Of a DNA stretch of 64,000 nt, positions 22,309-33,397 are shown one piece after another. Each line of letters opens with the position of its first letter. Within the stretch, counting starts at the first letter, position 1. The stretch covers positions 11,543,864 to 11,607,863 of the forward strand of contig JACGWO010000008.1 in assembly GCA_034509735.1 (NCBI GenBank), given 5' to 3'. The notes under the pieces were generated by a model. It worked only from the letters and a program-made list of their open reading frames with translations. It made no database searches and was not told where the DNA came from. The translations under genes and the position numbers were made by a program. This DNA comes from Sesamum alatum. Lineage: Eukaryota > Streptophyta > Magnoliopsida > Lamiales > Pedaliaceae.

Positions 22309-22550
22309 GACGAAAAATGTTCACGTCAACAAAAATAATTATATAAATTTTCAATATTACTTCTCATTTAATGTTTTCGTGTAATAATTTTATACTTATA
22401 AGGAAAAAATATAATAATATTGACATCACTCCATATATATACATTATATTTATCCTCTTATAAGTCCAAAAATATACATGAGAATGTTAAATGATGGGAG
22501 AAATTGAAAATTTATGTAATTATTTTTGTTGACGTGAACATTTTTCATTC
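22309..22550. mobile_element. Foldback G (0.24 kb)
   Basis: Inverted arms of about 70 bp: GAAAAATGTTCACGTCAAC at the left and the same inverted at 22529-22547. Non-coding. Just before it, GCTCTAATACCACTTAAAG (22285-22303) resembles a copia primer site plus LTR edge with few mismatches; this may be chance. Confidence 0.7.
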
Positions 22551-23079
22551 AAACTCTAACGGATGGGGGTCAAGTGTAAACAAAAAATTTTCGGAGGTGG
22601 TGTAAGTATAATTTTAAAACTTCTTTGGGGGAAAGTGTAATTATGCATTTTTAGAGGGGATCTAAGTGTAATTAACCCTAACTTAATTTACTGGATCAAA
22701 ATGCATTTAATCCGCATTTTGCTCTAATGCAAGAATGGGGTTTGGTTTTCTTTACGAGCGGGAAAAGTTCGTTAATTGTGAACATGAACTTTTATCAAGA
22801 AGGAAAATTGAATAAAGAACTTTTTGGTTGATTAGTGAGCAAAATTGGGAAAAACTAATACATGAATGAGCAAAAGTCAGAAACATAAACCGATCAATTC
22901 TTCATAAACCTGAAACTAATGAAATAGGATTTGATAAATTCAAAGAGAATTAAAGTACTAATTACCTTCTTATTTTTAGCAGCAATTAAACGTACTTTTA
23001 GAGACTTCCAGACATGTTTTTGAGAATTCAAACAGTGTTCATTTTGAATCAACCATGTATGAAATTAAAGTTCTGGGAA

Positions 23080-24045
23080 TCTAATTTTAAACGATGAAGA
23101 ATTCAAATCCATTAAAAAGTTTTACATAAAGTTATGATTTTTTTTTTCAAACACTTCTAGTAATAGAGTTTGTTGGGGCAAAATGTTTTTTAATCCCATA
23201 AAATTAGGTTATTATTTTTTTGGTACCACAAATTAATTAGGTGACTATTTCAGTACCATAAAATACCAATTCAGGTACTTTTAGTCCCAAAAAGTCATGT
23301 GCTTTGCACATGTCTGTTAACACCCGTTAACTTGGTATAAAAAATACGTAAAATTGTATTTTATGGGACTGAAAATACGTAAAATCTTGGTCACGCCCAT
23401 TAACTTGGGACTAAAAATACCTAAAATCGTATTTTATGGATAAAAATTGTCACCTGCCTAAATTGTGGAACCAAAAAAAATAATGACTTAATCTTATGGG
23501 ACTAAAAAAATATTTAGCCCGAGTTTGTTGTTTAGTTCTGTTTTGTATTTAATTTGTGTACGAATTTTTATAATTATTAGTAGGTAGTTAGGCCTATGAA
23601 AGGACTTGTAATATGATGTTATAAAAGTGAATATTGAGAGACAATTTAGAGTAAAACTCTCTAAGATATCCTCAAAAGTGTAGAAATATCATTGCAATCA
23701 TCATAGCTTCCAACAAAGTGGTATCAAGAGAGCCATTTAGAATGATTACCAAACCTCTAAGTATCTCCTTCCAATACCAACAAAAAGAATGCCCAACTCT
23801 TACCCAGACTAATTATGTTGATGGTTAATATGGCCTGTGGAATTTTGTTAGACTGTGTATGAAGAACCTGTTTATGAGAGTGCTATTTTTGTAGCCGAAC
23901 TAACCACCTTGCAGAAAAGGAGGAGTAAAGATCAAAGTGCTCTTAGCACCATTTATGAAAGGTTCAATGACTAGATGTCTGAGTAAATCGCCAGTGAGAT
24001 AAGAACCAAGGACGCATGGAAAATTCTGCAAAAATTCATGGAGTG
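23080..24045 (+). mobile_element. Small copia remnant: LTR end, primer site, gag fragment
   Basis: TGGTATCAAGAG at 23719-23730 is a plus-strand copia primer site. LTR-like sequence precedes it (23521-23718 and probably left of foldback H). After it comes a decayed gag: RRSKDQSALSTIYERF then an in-frame stop, ASEIRTKDAWKILQKF. The element stops near 24045 where LTR sequence of another family begins. Confidence 0.65.
23176..23520. mobile_element. Foldback H (345 bp) in the copia LTR
   Basis: Arms GGGCAAAATGTTTTTTAATC and, inverted, GGGCTAAATATTTTTTTAGT. Flanks GAGTTTGTTG at 23166-23175 and 23521-23530 are identical over 10 bp. Removing H and one flank restores a continuous LTR stretch. Confidence 0.82.
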
Positions 24046-25579
24046 GCTCCAAACTCTAACAAAAGAATCGGTATAGACATGTGAATCATAAATAGGAAAG
24101 CGGCTACATAAAACGAAAGTTTAAAAGTTAAACATAAATGGGATCGACATCCCGTATTCCCGAGCGTCCAAGCACTTAAAACAAATAACATGTCAATTTC
24201 ATAACATGTTGAAATCTTAACCACGGATTTTATCTTTGAAAATCGTGTAGAGCTTCTGCAATGTTTGGCATCTTCAGATCTCCACAAACATTTCGTTTCC
24301 ACACAAAGACAAACACACGTCTTCTCTAATGGTGATTTACACCACCTCCAACAAAGTGGATCTCCTTTTCTTACTAGAGAATTGGAGATTTAGAACATTA
24401 GAATTTTAATTCTAATTAGAATAGCATCAAGATCAATAAACTATCAAATACTTTTCTCGGTTGATTAAACAAGTTCAAACTTGAGAGAGATTTTTGGAGA
24501 ATTTGAGAGTGTGTGGCGTGTGATGCCCAAGTAGTGAGGAGAGGTTCGGATACCTCTCTAACTGGGCCGCACCTCCTTAAGTTGGAGGAGTTGGAATCCT
24601 TCCAATTCCTCATGCACGGAGCTAGGGCTTGGTCAAGGCATGCATGGCTTTGAACTTCATCGTTATTAATTGGTTGAGTCCAACCCATTAAATAATGTAA
24701 TTGATTAATCTCTTGGGCTTCCCATCACATTGGATCTCCAAATAAATAATTCAATTATTTTAAACATGATTAATTTAAATCCCTTTAAACTAATCCTTCG
24801 CTTCAAGAATTAATTCACAAAATTATTCCTCTTAGTTTGTTAGAGATTTGTGTGTACCATTTTAGGTTCACATTTAGCTAGACTTGGGCTTATGTCAACT
24901 ACACAATTTAATTTGGCAATCAATTTTCTTTAATTGATCACTCCCGATTAACTCATTAATCCAAAAGTACCCATCACCATCAACGACTGTCTAAGAATAG
25001 TACATGACACTAGAGAATAGGTGAAAATGGCGTGAACATGTAATCTCTGCGAGTACCATTCAGATACGGTTCTTCTATCACAATCTTCCGGTCATAGTTT
25101 AGGGTATGGAATATTCAATTGGTTCCCATCCAGGACTTGATATATATGTATCACTCTACTTGTGTTTCTCCTTAATCGTCATAGGAAACCCCTTTCCTAT
25201 TTGATCCACAGTTGTGGTCACAAACTTTTTGGAGACTAACATAACTTAGAGAACATAGGAGATCACCATCATCTCATGATGCGCAATAGATTCTATATTG
25301 GAACTCACCAATCTCCATGCATATTTTGACTACAATGGGACAAGGCTTTTGGTGACCACATCAAAACGCAGTCACGTTCACTGCATACACAAGGCTACTA
25401 TGGTTCCTCAAGTCCTATACTATCACAACAAAGGAGCTCTAGTCATACTGATCATGCATCATGACTTCATATGACAACTCCAGCGAGTCAGTTCAGTGAA
25501 CGTGACAACTCCTTGTCAATCACCGGCTAAAGTGCATAAACGTTATACTTCTGTCATCGATGAAACTTGACACTTATCA
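24046..25579 (-). repeat. Diverged copia LTR, minus orientation, truncated
   Basis: Landmarks of the copia-1/array LTR appear in the same order: TTTAGGTTCACATTTAGCTAGACTTGG (24862-24888), the ACACTAGAGAATAGGTGAA block (25009-25027) and CGATGAAACTTGACACTTATC at the right. Truncated there by an A-run at 25579-25595. No gene inside; the open frames at 24036-24688 are incidental. Confidence 0.65.
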
Positions 25580-25595
25580 AAAAAAAAAAAAAAAA

Positions 25596-27738
25596 TGTTA
25601 GAGAATGTGATCAGAAAGCCAAATAGATTGGACTTTTGTGTACTTTATTTGGAAATTTTGATGTAATGTAATATTATTTGATGAATAAAAGTGAGTGATC
25701 AATTATGGCATTATTCTTTATTGTACTTATTTATTTATGTTATTTTAGCATCACAACAAAACACACAGACCAAATATGTTTACCCTTGGAGTTCAGCTGC
25801 GGATAGGTTGGCAGCTGTGAAACCAACTTCATAGGGTTGGTCTAAAACCTTCAAAGTCGAGGACCTCGAGACAGAGCATCGAGTGTCCTATAGAGACTTA
25901 CATCAAGTATTGCATTTACTGAATGAGTGCCGTGTTTCATTGACAGTGGACGTATGTCATCTATGCAATTTTGATAGGTTGGTCGACAAGGTAGTTGACT
26001 GACTGCACTAACTCATGGGAATCATCATATCGAAGCCTTGGAGGTTTGGTCGGTATAACTGATATTCCTGGCTCCGTTAGTGAGAGATTAGTCCTCGGGG
26101 GGAACCATGGTAATCGCATGCATATGATGGTTGTATCTTGGATCTAGTAAGCAGTAATTGTATCGTGAGATACGATTATTATAAGCCTTATTCAGTGCAG
26201 TCAGAATATCTAGTGAGAATGGTGGGTTCCAAGATAGAATCCATCATCTGTCAGTATTGTGACAACAATATCTCCTATACGCTTTGAGATTTTTTTAAGC
26301 TTTTTGAATCTGTGGCCATAGGGTCTAATCGAATGGGATAGGTTTTCCATGTCGATCAGAAGAGTAAATGAGGTTTTGAGTCTTAAGTATAGGTGCCTAG
26401 TCGAGGATGGGAACCGACACTTAATTCTATGCCCTAGACTACGGCTGGGGAACGGCTACTGGAAGAACTGTACTCGTATGAACTTGGGAGCCTAAATGTT
26501 CATGCCATTTATTCACCTAGTCTCTAGTGCCATGGAGCTAGACGACCACCCATGGTAACCGACATTTTTGGTTATAGGTTAATCAGAAAGAATTAATTAA
26601 ATTAGATTTTATTAATTTATGTTGGACATTGGTCTAAGTCTAGCTAAGGGTGAACCTAAAGAGTCACACACAATTTACTAGAATGTGATGGAATTCATTC
26701 CGAAAGAAGGCGATTAATTTAATTGGATTAGATTAATTTTGGAGAGCAGAAATAATTAGATCATTTATGAAAAATAATCCATGGGCTGGATTTCCCAAAG
26801 TTTAATTAATTGTATTAATTGAATTTTAGGTTTAGTCTTTATAAATTAATTGGACTAACTTATTGTGCTATTTAATTTATAAATTGGAAGAGAATGGACT
26901 TGTGTCTTTTAATTAATTAAAAGGCATGGAGACTTGTAGGATGGGCTCCAAAATTAGATTGGATTCAATTGTAGAGCTCACTGGATTTTGATCTTGAATT
27001 TAATTAAGTTTGAAGTGAACCCGATCCAATAGGCCAAGCCCCAGCTGAATTTGGACCTAGTGTACGTCAACAAGGAAATCCTTCCTTTTGTGTGATAGCT
27101 TGTGGGTGAGTAGGATTCTTGAGAGAGCCTTCACTTAGCCATAAGGTAAGTAAGTGGGAGACGAAAGTTACCTTCTAGACTTGGTCTTCCTTCCATCTTC
27201 ACTACTTACACTTTTGGACTCTTGTAACTTCCATAACACACACACACACACACATTTGCGGCTCGCACTCTCCTCTCCCTTGGCAGATTTCTCTCTCTCC
27301 CTAGGTTCTTCTTGATTCTTCAATAAAAGCAAGAGCAAAGAAGATCATAGACATTAATCAATAACGCTCGTTTGATCTTCCTTCTTCCCAATACCTTTCT
27401 TGCTAGCACGAGGAGGTCTTGTTTTCTATTGAGAGGTGTGGACAATTTGGAGGGTTTCTTCTTGAAATCTCATGGTTAAAAATCACCGAAAAAGGAGCAC
27501 GAAAGGTTGAAGTCGATTAAATGTAAGCATCCATTTACATTTCATGTACATTGTTCTTCTTTTGATTCTTGGCCAAAACATATTGGATGTGTTTTTATTT
27601 TACGTCTATATGTTATACACTAAACGCCAGGAAAAAGTCAAGGGAACGCCCCTTGATTCCGATTTGTATTGAATGTATGTTTTAATTTCTGATTTTTATG
27701 CTTCCTCCGTGTTTCTTGAGCCGATCCACAAATTTTCA
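25596..27738 (+). repeat. Copia LTR, plus orientation (2.14 kb)
   Basis: Starts TGTTAGAGAATGTGATCAGA, a relative of the TGTTAGAATAGGTGACCATG end of the array LTR, and ends GATCCACAAATTTTCA, matching the element-strand end of copia-1 LTR. It abuts a primer-like TGGTTTAGAGC. It contains the inverted counterpart of the same LTR landmarks (26440-26680). (CA)n at 27236-27253. Confidence 0.75.
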
Positions 27739-27739
27739 A

Positions 27740-27750
27740 TGGTTTAGAGC
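27740..27750 (+). promoter_or_regulatory. Decayed copia primer-binding site
   Basis: TGGTTTAGAGC, with TCGGTTCTATGTATTGG following, aligns to TGGTATCAGAGC and the sequence after it in copia-1. One base separates it from the LTR end CA at 27738. Confidence 0.65.
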
Positions 27751-28424
27751 TCGGTTCTATGTATTGGCATAACATGTTCTACGTGTTTCTGGCATGTTCA
27801 ACGTATTTTATGGCTTTAAAATGGCTTGTTTTTATGCTTTGATTGCATATCTATGTGTTTGGATTAAATATGTTTAATTTTGCTTTAAATCTTGCATATT
27901 ATGAATTTTTGGAAATTATATGTTTTCTAAAAATTGTGATTTTTGTTGTTTCAGAATTTGTTTGCATAAAAGTTAAGAAAAATAAAAAAATCTGTTAGCA
28001 GCAATCGTTGGCCGGGCTAGCAAGCACGCGTGGGTGGCCGGGCCAGCATGCCTACTAGCGCGCGCTCTAGTAGGGTAGTAGCACGAGAGTGCACGCACAG
28101 GCTTAGCGCTCATGCGCGGATAGGCGCCTTGCTCTTTGCGAGAGCGTTCAGCTACTGCCGTCAGTAGGGCACGCGATGTGCGTACGCGCGGCCTGCTGGC
28201 TTGGTCGGTTGGCTGGGCCAGTTTTATTTTCCTATTTTTAAGAAATTCATTTTTCTGTATTTTTTGCATATGTTTTTAGATGATTAATTTTGGTTAATTT
28301 AATTTTGGTTGAGATTTAGAACTTTCTAAAATTAAATTGCTAAAATTAATTTGTAAAGGGTTTCCAAACAAACATCATTTTCCATGGGTGCACTTATTTC
28401 CATTTTTTAATTGCAAAATTTTAG
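27751..28424 (+). other. Truncated copia leader with GC-rich island
   Basis: Leader sequence behind the plus-strand LTR. A GC-rich block (27995-28210) matches in kind the islands of the other copies. No gag follows; it passes into a second LTR piece at about 28425. The minus-strand frame at 27973-28269 is a by-product of the GC-rich block. Confidence 0.6.
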
Positions 28425-29579
28425 GCATGAAGACTGGTAGGATGGGCTTCTGTCTTTTTAATTAATTAAAAGGCATGAACACTTGTAGGATGGGATTGAA
28501 AATTGGATTGGATTTAATTAGTAGAACTTATTGGACTTTGGGCTTGATTTAATTAAGTTTGAAGCAAGCCTGGTCCAATAGGCCAAGCCCTAGCCAATTT
28601 GGACCTACTCTAGGTCAAAGAGAAAATCCTTCCTCGTGTGTGAAGGCTTGTGGCCGAGTGGGACTCTTGACAGAGCCTCCACTCTGTCATAAAGTAAGTG
28701 GGAGATGGAAGTTACCTTCTAGACTTGGTCTTCCTTCCATCTTTATTACTTACACTTTTGGACTCTATTAACTTCCATAACACACACACACACACACACA
28801 CATTTTCATCTCTGTCTCTCTCCTCTCTCTTGGCCGATTTCTCTCTCCCTTTCCCTAGAGTTCTTCTTGATTCTTCAATCAAAGCAAGAGTAAAGAAGAT
28901 TAAAGACATTAATCAATAATGCTCGTATGATCTTCCTTCTTCCCAATACCTTTCTTGCTAGCACTAGGAGATCTTGGTTTCTAGTGAGAGGTGTGGACGT
29001 TTTGGAGTGTTTCTTCTTGAAATCTTGTGGTGAAAAACCAATGACCGAGGAGCACGAAAGGTTGAAGCCGATTGAAAAATAATAACAAACGTAAGCATCT
29101 GTTTCTATTTCATGTACCTTGTTCTTTTTTTTGATTCTTGGCCAAAACATATTGGATATGTTTGTATGTCAGATCTATATGTTATACACCAAACGCCCGA
29201 CAAAAAGTCAAGGGGATACCCTTTAATCCGTATTTGTATTTGAATGTATGTTTTAATTTATGATTTTTACGATTTCGCCATGTTTCCCGGCCGATCAAAA
29301 AGTTTTCAACGAATTCATCACTTAGTGCAAGCCTCTATAGAACCCTCGATGCCCTCTCTCAAGGATTCTTGATGTGGAATGTTTTAGACCGATTCTTGAA
29401 AGTTGGATTCATAGTCATCATCAATGTGCTACTCAACTTCATTGGTTTATGTCGTTTATGAGCTTCGTCCAAGACATACGATAAAGGATAATAAGTAAAC
29501 ACAAAAAATGGCTGATAAATAATATTTAATTCACAATATTAACATTACATTCGAAAAAGACTGTACAAATAGATTGCAA
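28164..29579. repeat. Mosaic unit, copy 1 (1.42 kb)
   Basis: Matches 44160-45572 along its whole length at roughly 95% by eye, same orientation. It starts inside the GC-rich leader and ends inside a minus-strand LTR remnant, so its edges are not transposon termini. It contains (CA)n at 28780-28802. Confidence 0.9.
28425..29308 (+). repeat. Second plus-strand LTR piece (3' part)
   Basis: Matches 26885-27738 (TTTTAATTAATTAAAAGGCATG...GATC.A.AA.TTTTCA). The first about 1.3 kb of the LTR is missing. It ends TTTTCA at 29308 with no primer site after it. Confidence 0.7.
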
Positions 29580-29619
29580 AATAACCAATCTAATTGACTT
29601 TCTGGTCCTCTACTCTACA
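29309..29619 (-). repeat. Copia-3 3' LTR remnant, minus orientation
   Basis: CACTTAGTGCAAGCCTCT...GGATTCATAG and the A-rich tail to TCTACA at 29619 follow the copia-1/array LTR order and end at the position where the polypurine tract begins. Only the last 0.3 kb remains, fused to the end of a plus-strand LTR. Confidence 0.65.
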
Positions 29620-29636
29620 AATCTCCCCCTTGACCT
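29620..29636 (-). promoter_or_regulatory. Copia-3 polypurine tract
   Basis: The plus strand reads AATCTCCCCCTTGACCT; the element strand reads AGGTCAAGGGGGAGATT next to the LTR edge, as AAGTGGGAGAT does in the array (35371-35381). It primes second-strand synthesis in LTR elements. Confidence 0.75.
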
Positions 29637-29639
29637 TAA

Positions 29640-30244
29640 AAAACTAATCACTGATATATTTCAGTCTCATATTTTAGAGATGTTGAGTATAAGTGATATG
29701 TGAAACAGGCACGGTCAACGGGTCTATTGTGTTTTCCACTAATGCAACGTGATGACTCACACATTGTCTCTTTTGACAATCTCTCGAATTAGATGGTAGC
29801 GTCTGAGGATGTGTTTGGCTTTGTGATGAGATTCCAACTCTTTTGCTTGTACTATTTTCCCGTTTTTATCACAATATATAACCAGAAGCCCGATAATACT
29901 GGGTACTGCTTCCAACTCTTGGGTGTAAGTTTTTTTATCAAAACAACCTTTTTAGCACCCCAGTAGTATAGTCGGTTGTAGTGTCTTGCTTGGATGTTCT
30001 CTAGGCAACTGCTCCTCCATTGAGCATGAGCACCTATCCTGATTGAAACTTGGCATAGTCTATGTCTAATTGGAAGCTGGTATCACTATACACTTCCATT
30101 ACCAATTCTCCATTGTTGTACACCAAATATAACTCCTTAGACCTTCTCAAGTACTTAACGATTATCTTGACGACAACCTAATGTGCATCACCAGCACATG
30201 CCTGATAGCGACTCGTGACACTTTGAGCGTGCGCTACATCAGGT
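29640..30244 (-). pseudogene. Copia-3 RNase H, decayed
   Basis: Minus-strand homology to copia-1 1600-2130 is clear at the DNA level: GATGGTAGCGTCTGAGGATGTG, CAACTCTTGGGTGTAAGTTT and CTCCTCCATTGAGCATGAG keep the order, but stops and indels break every frame. Homology stops at 30244 in GGTCTTGTA and continues at about 49660, 19 kb away. Confidence 0.75.
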
Positions 30245-31050
30245 CTTGTATTGACTCGAGCTCGAACGTGAGCTTGATTTTTTTCCTGAAATAAAATCTG
30301 GACAATAAAGAAATATAGAATATTTTAAAATTTAAAATACATTATTCAAAAATCTAATAAGAGAATGAGCACCAGGAAGAAAACATACACAAGAAGCCCC
30401 AAAGAAGCAATGCAATGAAAAGAAAATTGACAGCCATGAAAAACCATTCAGTCCAATCATTCAGTGAGAAGTAGCAAAAGTTCCATAACTCTACTCAATT
30501 TATCAAACTAACATCAGCAAATTCACTTCACCTAAATCTCACAACCCCATCAATCCAATCATTTAGCTCGATACAGAAAACCCAATCAAACAATCAGAAA
30601 AGGTGGAAATTTGCAACCAAACATTAGCATCAATAATTCATATCAGGGGTGCTCTCCAAATTTATCAAATGCCAACTCAAATGTACAGAGGATCTTAAAG
30701 TAACAGCAAAATTTGAAGTAAGGTACCATCAGTAATAATCAATCTTTTCATATCAAAGTTAAGCATATATTTTGAGATAAAAAAGATAGTTAAGGATGCA
30801 ATAACCAATTAAAAGAGAAAAAAAAACTCAAAACAAACTAACATAATATGCATTTCTTACCAAAAACATCATATTTCAAAAGTGTCATCAACACTTGGGA
30901 GGAATACATATATCACTTTCTTGTGATTGGTATAACAAGAATATCTTGTGCAATAAATGATAAGACCTTGTAATTAACCAAGTTAACTATGAACCATTCT
31001 AAGACGTCAAATTCTTTTTGTTTCCCTTCTTTAATGAGTAACAACTTTCT
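30245..31050 (-). other. hAT element 3' part, non-coding
   Basis: Starts with CTCGAGCTCGAACGTGAGCTT, words typical of hAT subterminal regions and shared in kind with the other end of the insert (49560-49650). No hAT dimerisation domain was recognised, so the transposase probably lost its C-terminal end. Confidence 0.5.
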
Positions 31051-32444
31051 TCAAGATATATATCATTTTTTATTCCTGAGGTTGAACAAACTCCAAAAAT
31101 AGCATATTGAGACCAACCTCTTGATATTCCAACATTAGTAGCACCTTGACCTTGAGAATTACCCCCTTGTATTTTACCACATGACTCACTTTCATCATAT
31201 ACATCAGTGCGTACTCAGAATAGAGTTCATGCATGGTCTTGTGAACAGAGCTAATTTTCTCTTCTACTTTCTCGAAAGAATAAAGCTTAGACAAACAAAA
31301 CTCAAGTGCTTTTATCTTGCACCTCGGATCAAGAATGGTTGCTATTGACATCAACAGATCAGTCTCAACCTAATATTTATCAAACTTGATTTTATTCTTT
31401 TGACCATGTCTAGAATAAAGTCATCATTGTCTAATGACTTCTCATCTAATAGCACTTTCACTAAGTTGACTAGATAAAAAAACAAGTATGAAGTTGTGTA
31501 GTCACTCCAGGATTGATGTGTGTGGCATCCTAGAAAATATCAAATACTGAACATATCTTTTCAATTTTTCTTAATCTTAAAGGCGCAATCATCATAATGT
31601 GGATCTTTAGCAGCATATCTTGGAAAAACATCATTGAACTTGATTGCAGCAGACAACATCTCATATTTAGAATTTCACTTTGTTCGACAATCATCAACCA
31701 ACTTTCTTTCATGCAAGTTCAATTGTTTCAAAACCTCAAAGAATAAGAAAAGCCTTGTATTTGATCACCAAACATACTATACGCCTACTTCAATGATGTT
31801 TTTAATTTCAAACATACCATCTTGATCTATGAGGTTTAAATATGAGCACAACATTTGACATAAATCATTTTTTCCTCGCAAAGCAACTTTTTCTTTCTTT
31901 AGGCTTTAATCTTTAGATGGTAAATAGCAGAATCATTGACAGAAGCATTGTCAACAGATATTATGTGAAGTTTACTCTGAATATCCCAATCTTCCAAGCA
32001 GCACTAAATATCATCAGTAATCTCAAGACCTTGACGATTAGGTGGAATGTGAACAAAGTTGAGTACACCTTTCTGTAGTTGCCAATTTTGATCAATCCAA
32101 TGGCCAATCATCACCATATATTCCATCTTATGATTCTTTGATTCCCAATAATTAGTCGTAAGACCGATTTTGTTTAATTTTTACCAGCAAGTTCTTCAAT
32201 TTTTCCTCTTATCCTTGTAAACATTGGCACAATATGTTCTTGCTATTGTTCTTGAGATTCCTCTAGACTCTAGCAGTCCCATTCAATGAAACAAATTTAA
32301 ATCCCTCTTCTTCCACTTCAAATAAAGATTTCTCATGCCTCATTATCCAATGGGCTAGTGACACTTTCATATTTTCCATGTAAAACTTCCCATCTCGCAA
32401 AGTTGGATAAGATGCTGGATCTGCATTGCTTGGCATAAAACCAA
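31051..32444 (-). pseudogene. hAT transposase, main part, decayed
   Basis: Minus-strand frames read as a BED/hAT transposase. At 31070-31354, MSIATILDPRCKIKALEFCL and YSFEKVEEKISSVHKTMHELY match the central hAT-like RNase H-fold region (ILDPR.K hallmark). At 32280-32440, PTLRDGKFYMENMKVSLAHW and IMRHEKSLFEVEEEGFKFV match the segment after the BED finger. Between them many stops and frameshifts occur. The N-terminal part continues at 46721 on the other side of the CACTA insertion. Cut-and-paste transposase of the nucleus in life; inactive here. Confidence 0.75.
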
Positions 32445-32931
32445 CATTACAAAACCCCAGGGTTCAGAACGGATTTCTTGTCACGGGTTCATGACTACAC
32501 AAATTGTGATGTATTTTCTATCGAATTTGACCGAATGACGTCATCACATTATTTATAAGAAGTTAAATATTTTTGGCATGAGTAAACCATTACAGAACCC
32601 GTTACAAAATAAGTTTAGCAAAATATTGCCAAAAATCCATTCCAAAATGAAACCTGTGAAAATTTTGCCAGGGATTTTGGGTCGGCAATTTCGAAATTAA
32701 GACGGTCAATGTAGATCCGTTCCAAAAGTGTTACAAAATCTGTTACAAGTTTGTGACAATTTATTGTTCCCTTCCAAATTTGTATACCCATTACAAAATA
32801 AACGACTTTTTTCATAATGGCTATATATCCATTTCGAGCCCGTTCCAAAAGTCGCTGTGAACTCTAATGACTATATTTTAACAACTACTTTTTCGTTCCA
32901 AAAATCATTTTAACACCCGCTCCAAAATTTG

Positions 32932-32990
<59 letters not shown>

Positions 32991-33292
32991 GTGTGGTTTC
33001 CATTTCATTTGTTCTCACTCTCTTAATTTCTTAATACACACTCTCAATCTCTCTCTGATTTTCGAGCATATTAAAGACAATAGCATCATTTTCTCGTGTA
33101 CCGTTGATCTTTTGAGTTGATTGACCAAGTAACAATTGGAACACTTTTTGTTAAAATGTTGTTTGTTTATAGTTTTTAATTTGTACATTTCAATGTTAAG
33201 TATTAGTAGTGACAATTAATTAATTTATAGCTCAAATTTTAATTATATATATGTTTGCATATATATATATATACATGTATGTATTTATCATC
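32445..33292 (+). mobile_element. CACTA element 5' terminus and subterminal repeats
   Basis: The start CATTACAAAAC (32445) differs by one base from the inverted right end CACTACAAAA (46708-46717). It is preceded by CAA (32442-32444), matched by CAA at 46718-46720, the 3-bp duplication of CACTA elements. Short related words (GTTACAAAAT, CGTTCCAAAA, CATTCCAAAA) recur through 32580-32930. (TG)n lies at 32946-32998. Confidence 0.75.
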
Positions 33293-33397
33293 ATGTTAAG
33301 AAAATTGAGGAGATGGGTGTATGAGAAGAACCTGCCGTGAAGGCTGGATATTAGGCAGAAGTTTGAGGATGGTGTTAAGGCTTTCATAGAATGGGCC
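33293..33397 (+). pseudogene. CACTA transposase N-terminus (Transpos_assoc), cut by copia
   Basis: 35 codons from an ATG at 33293 read MLRKLRRWVYEKNLP, stop, then RLDIRQKFEDGVKAFIEWA. WVYEKNLP and the F.DGVKAFIEWA pattern are the start of the transposase-associated domain of plant En/Spm (CACTA) transposases. There is one nonsense codon (TGA for an expected Gly/Arg codon). The frame stops exactly where the copia LTR begins (TG at 33398). The C-terminal end of the same gene is at about 45573-46055. Confidence 0.75.

Noticed and set aside
32946..32998. TG run as a regulatory or recombination signal
   Set aside because: Simple microsatellite, like the GA and CA runs at 47683, 60125, 27236 and 28780; no specific function can be supported.
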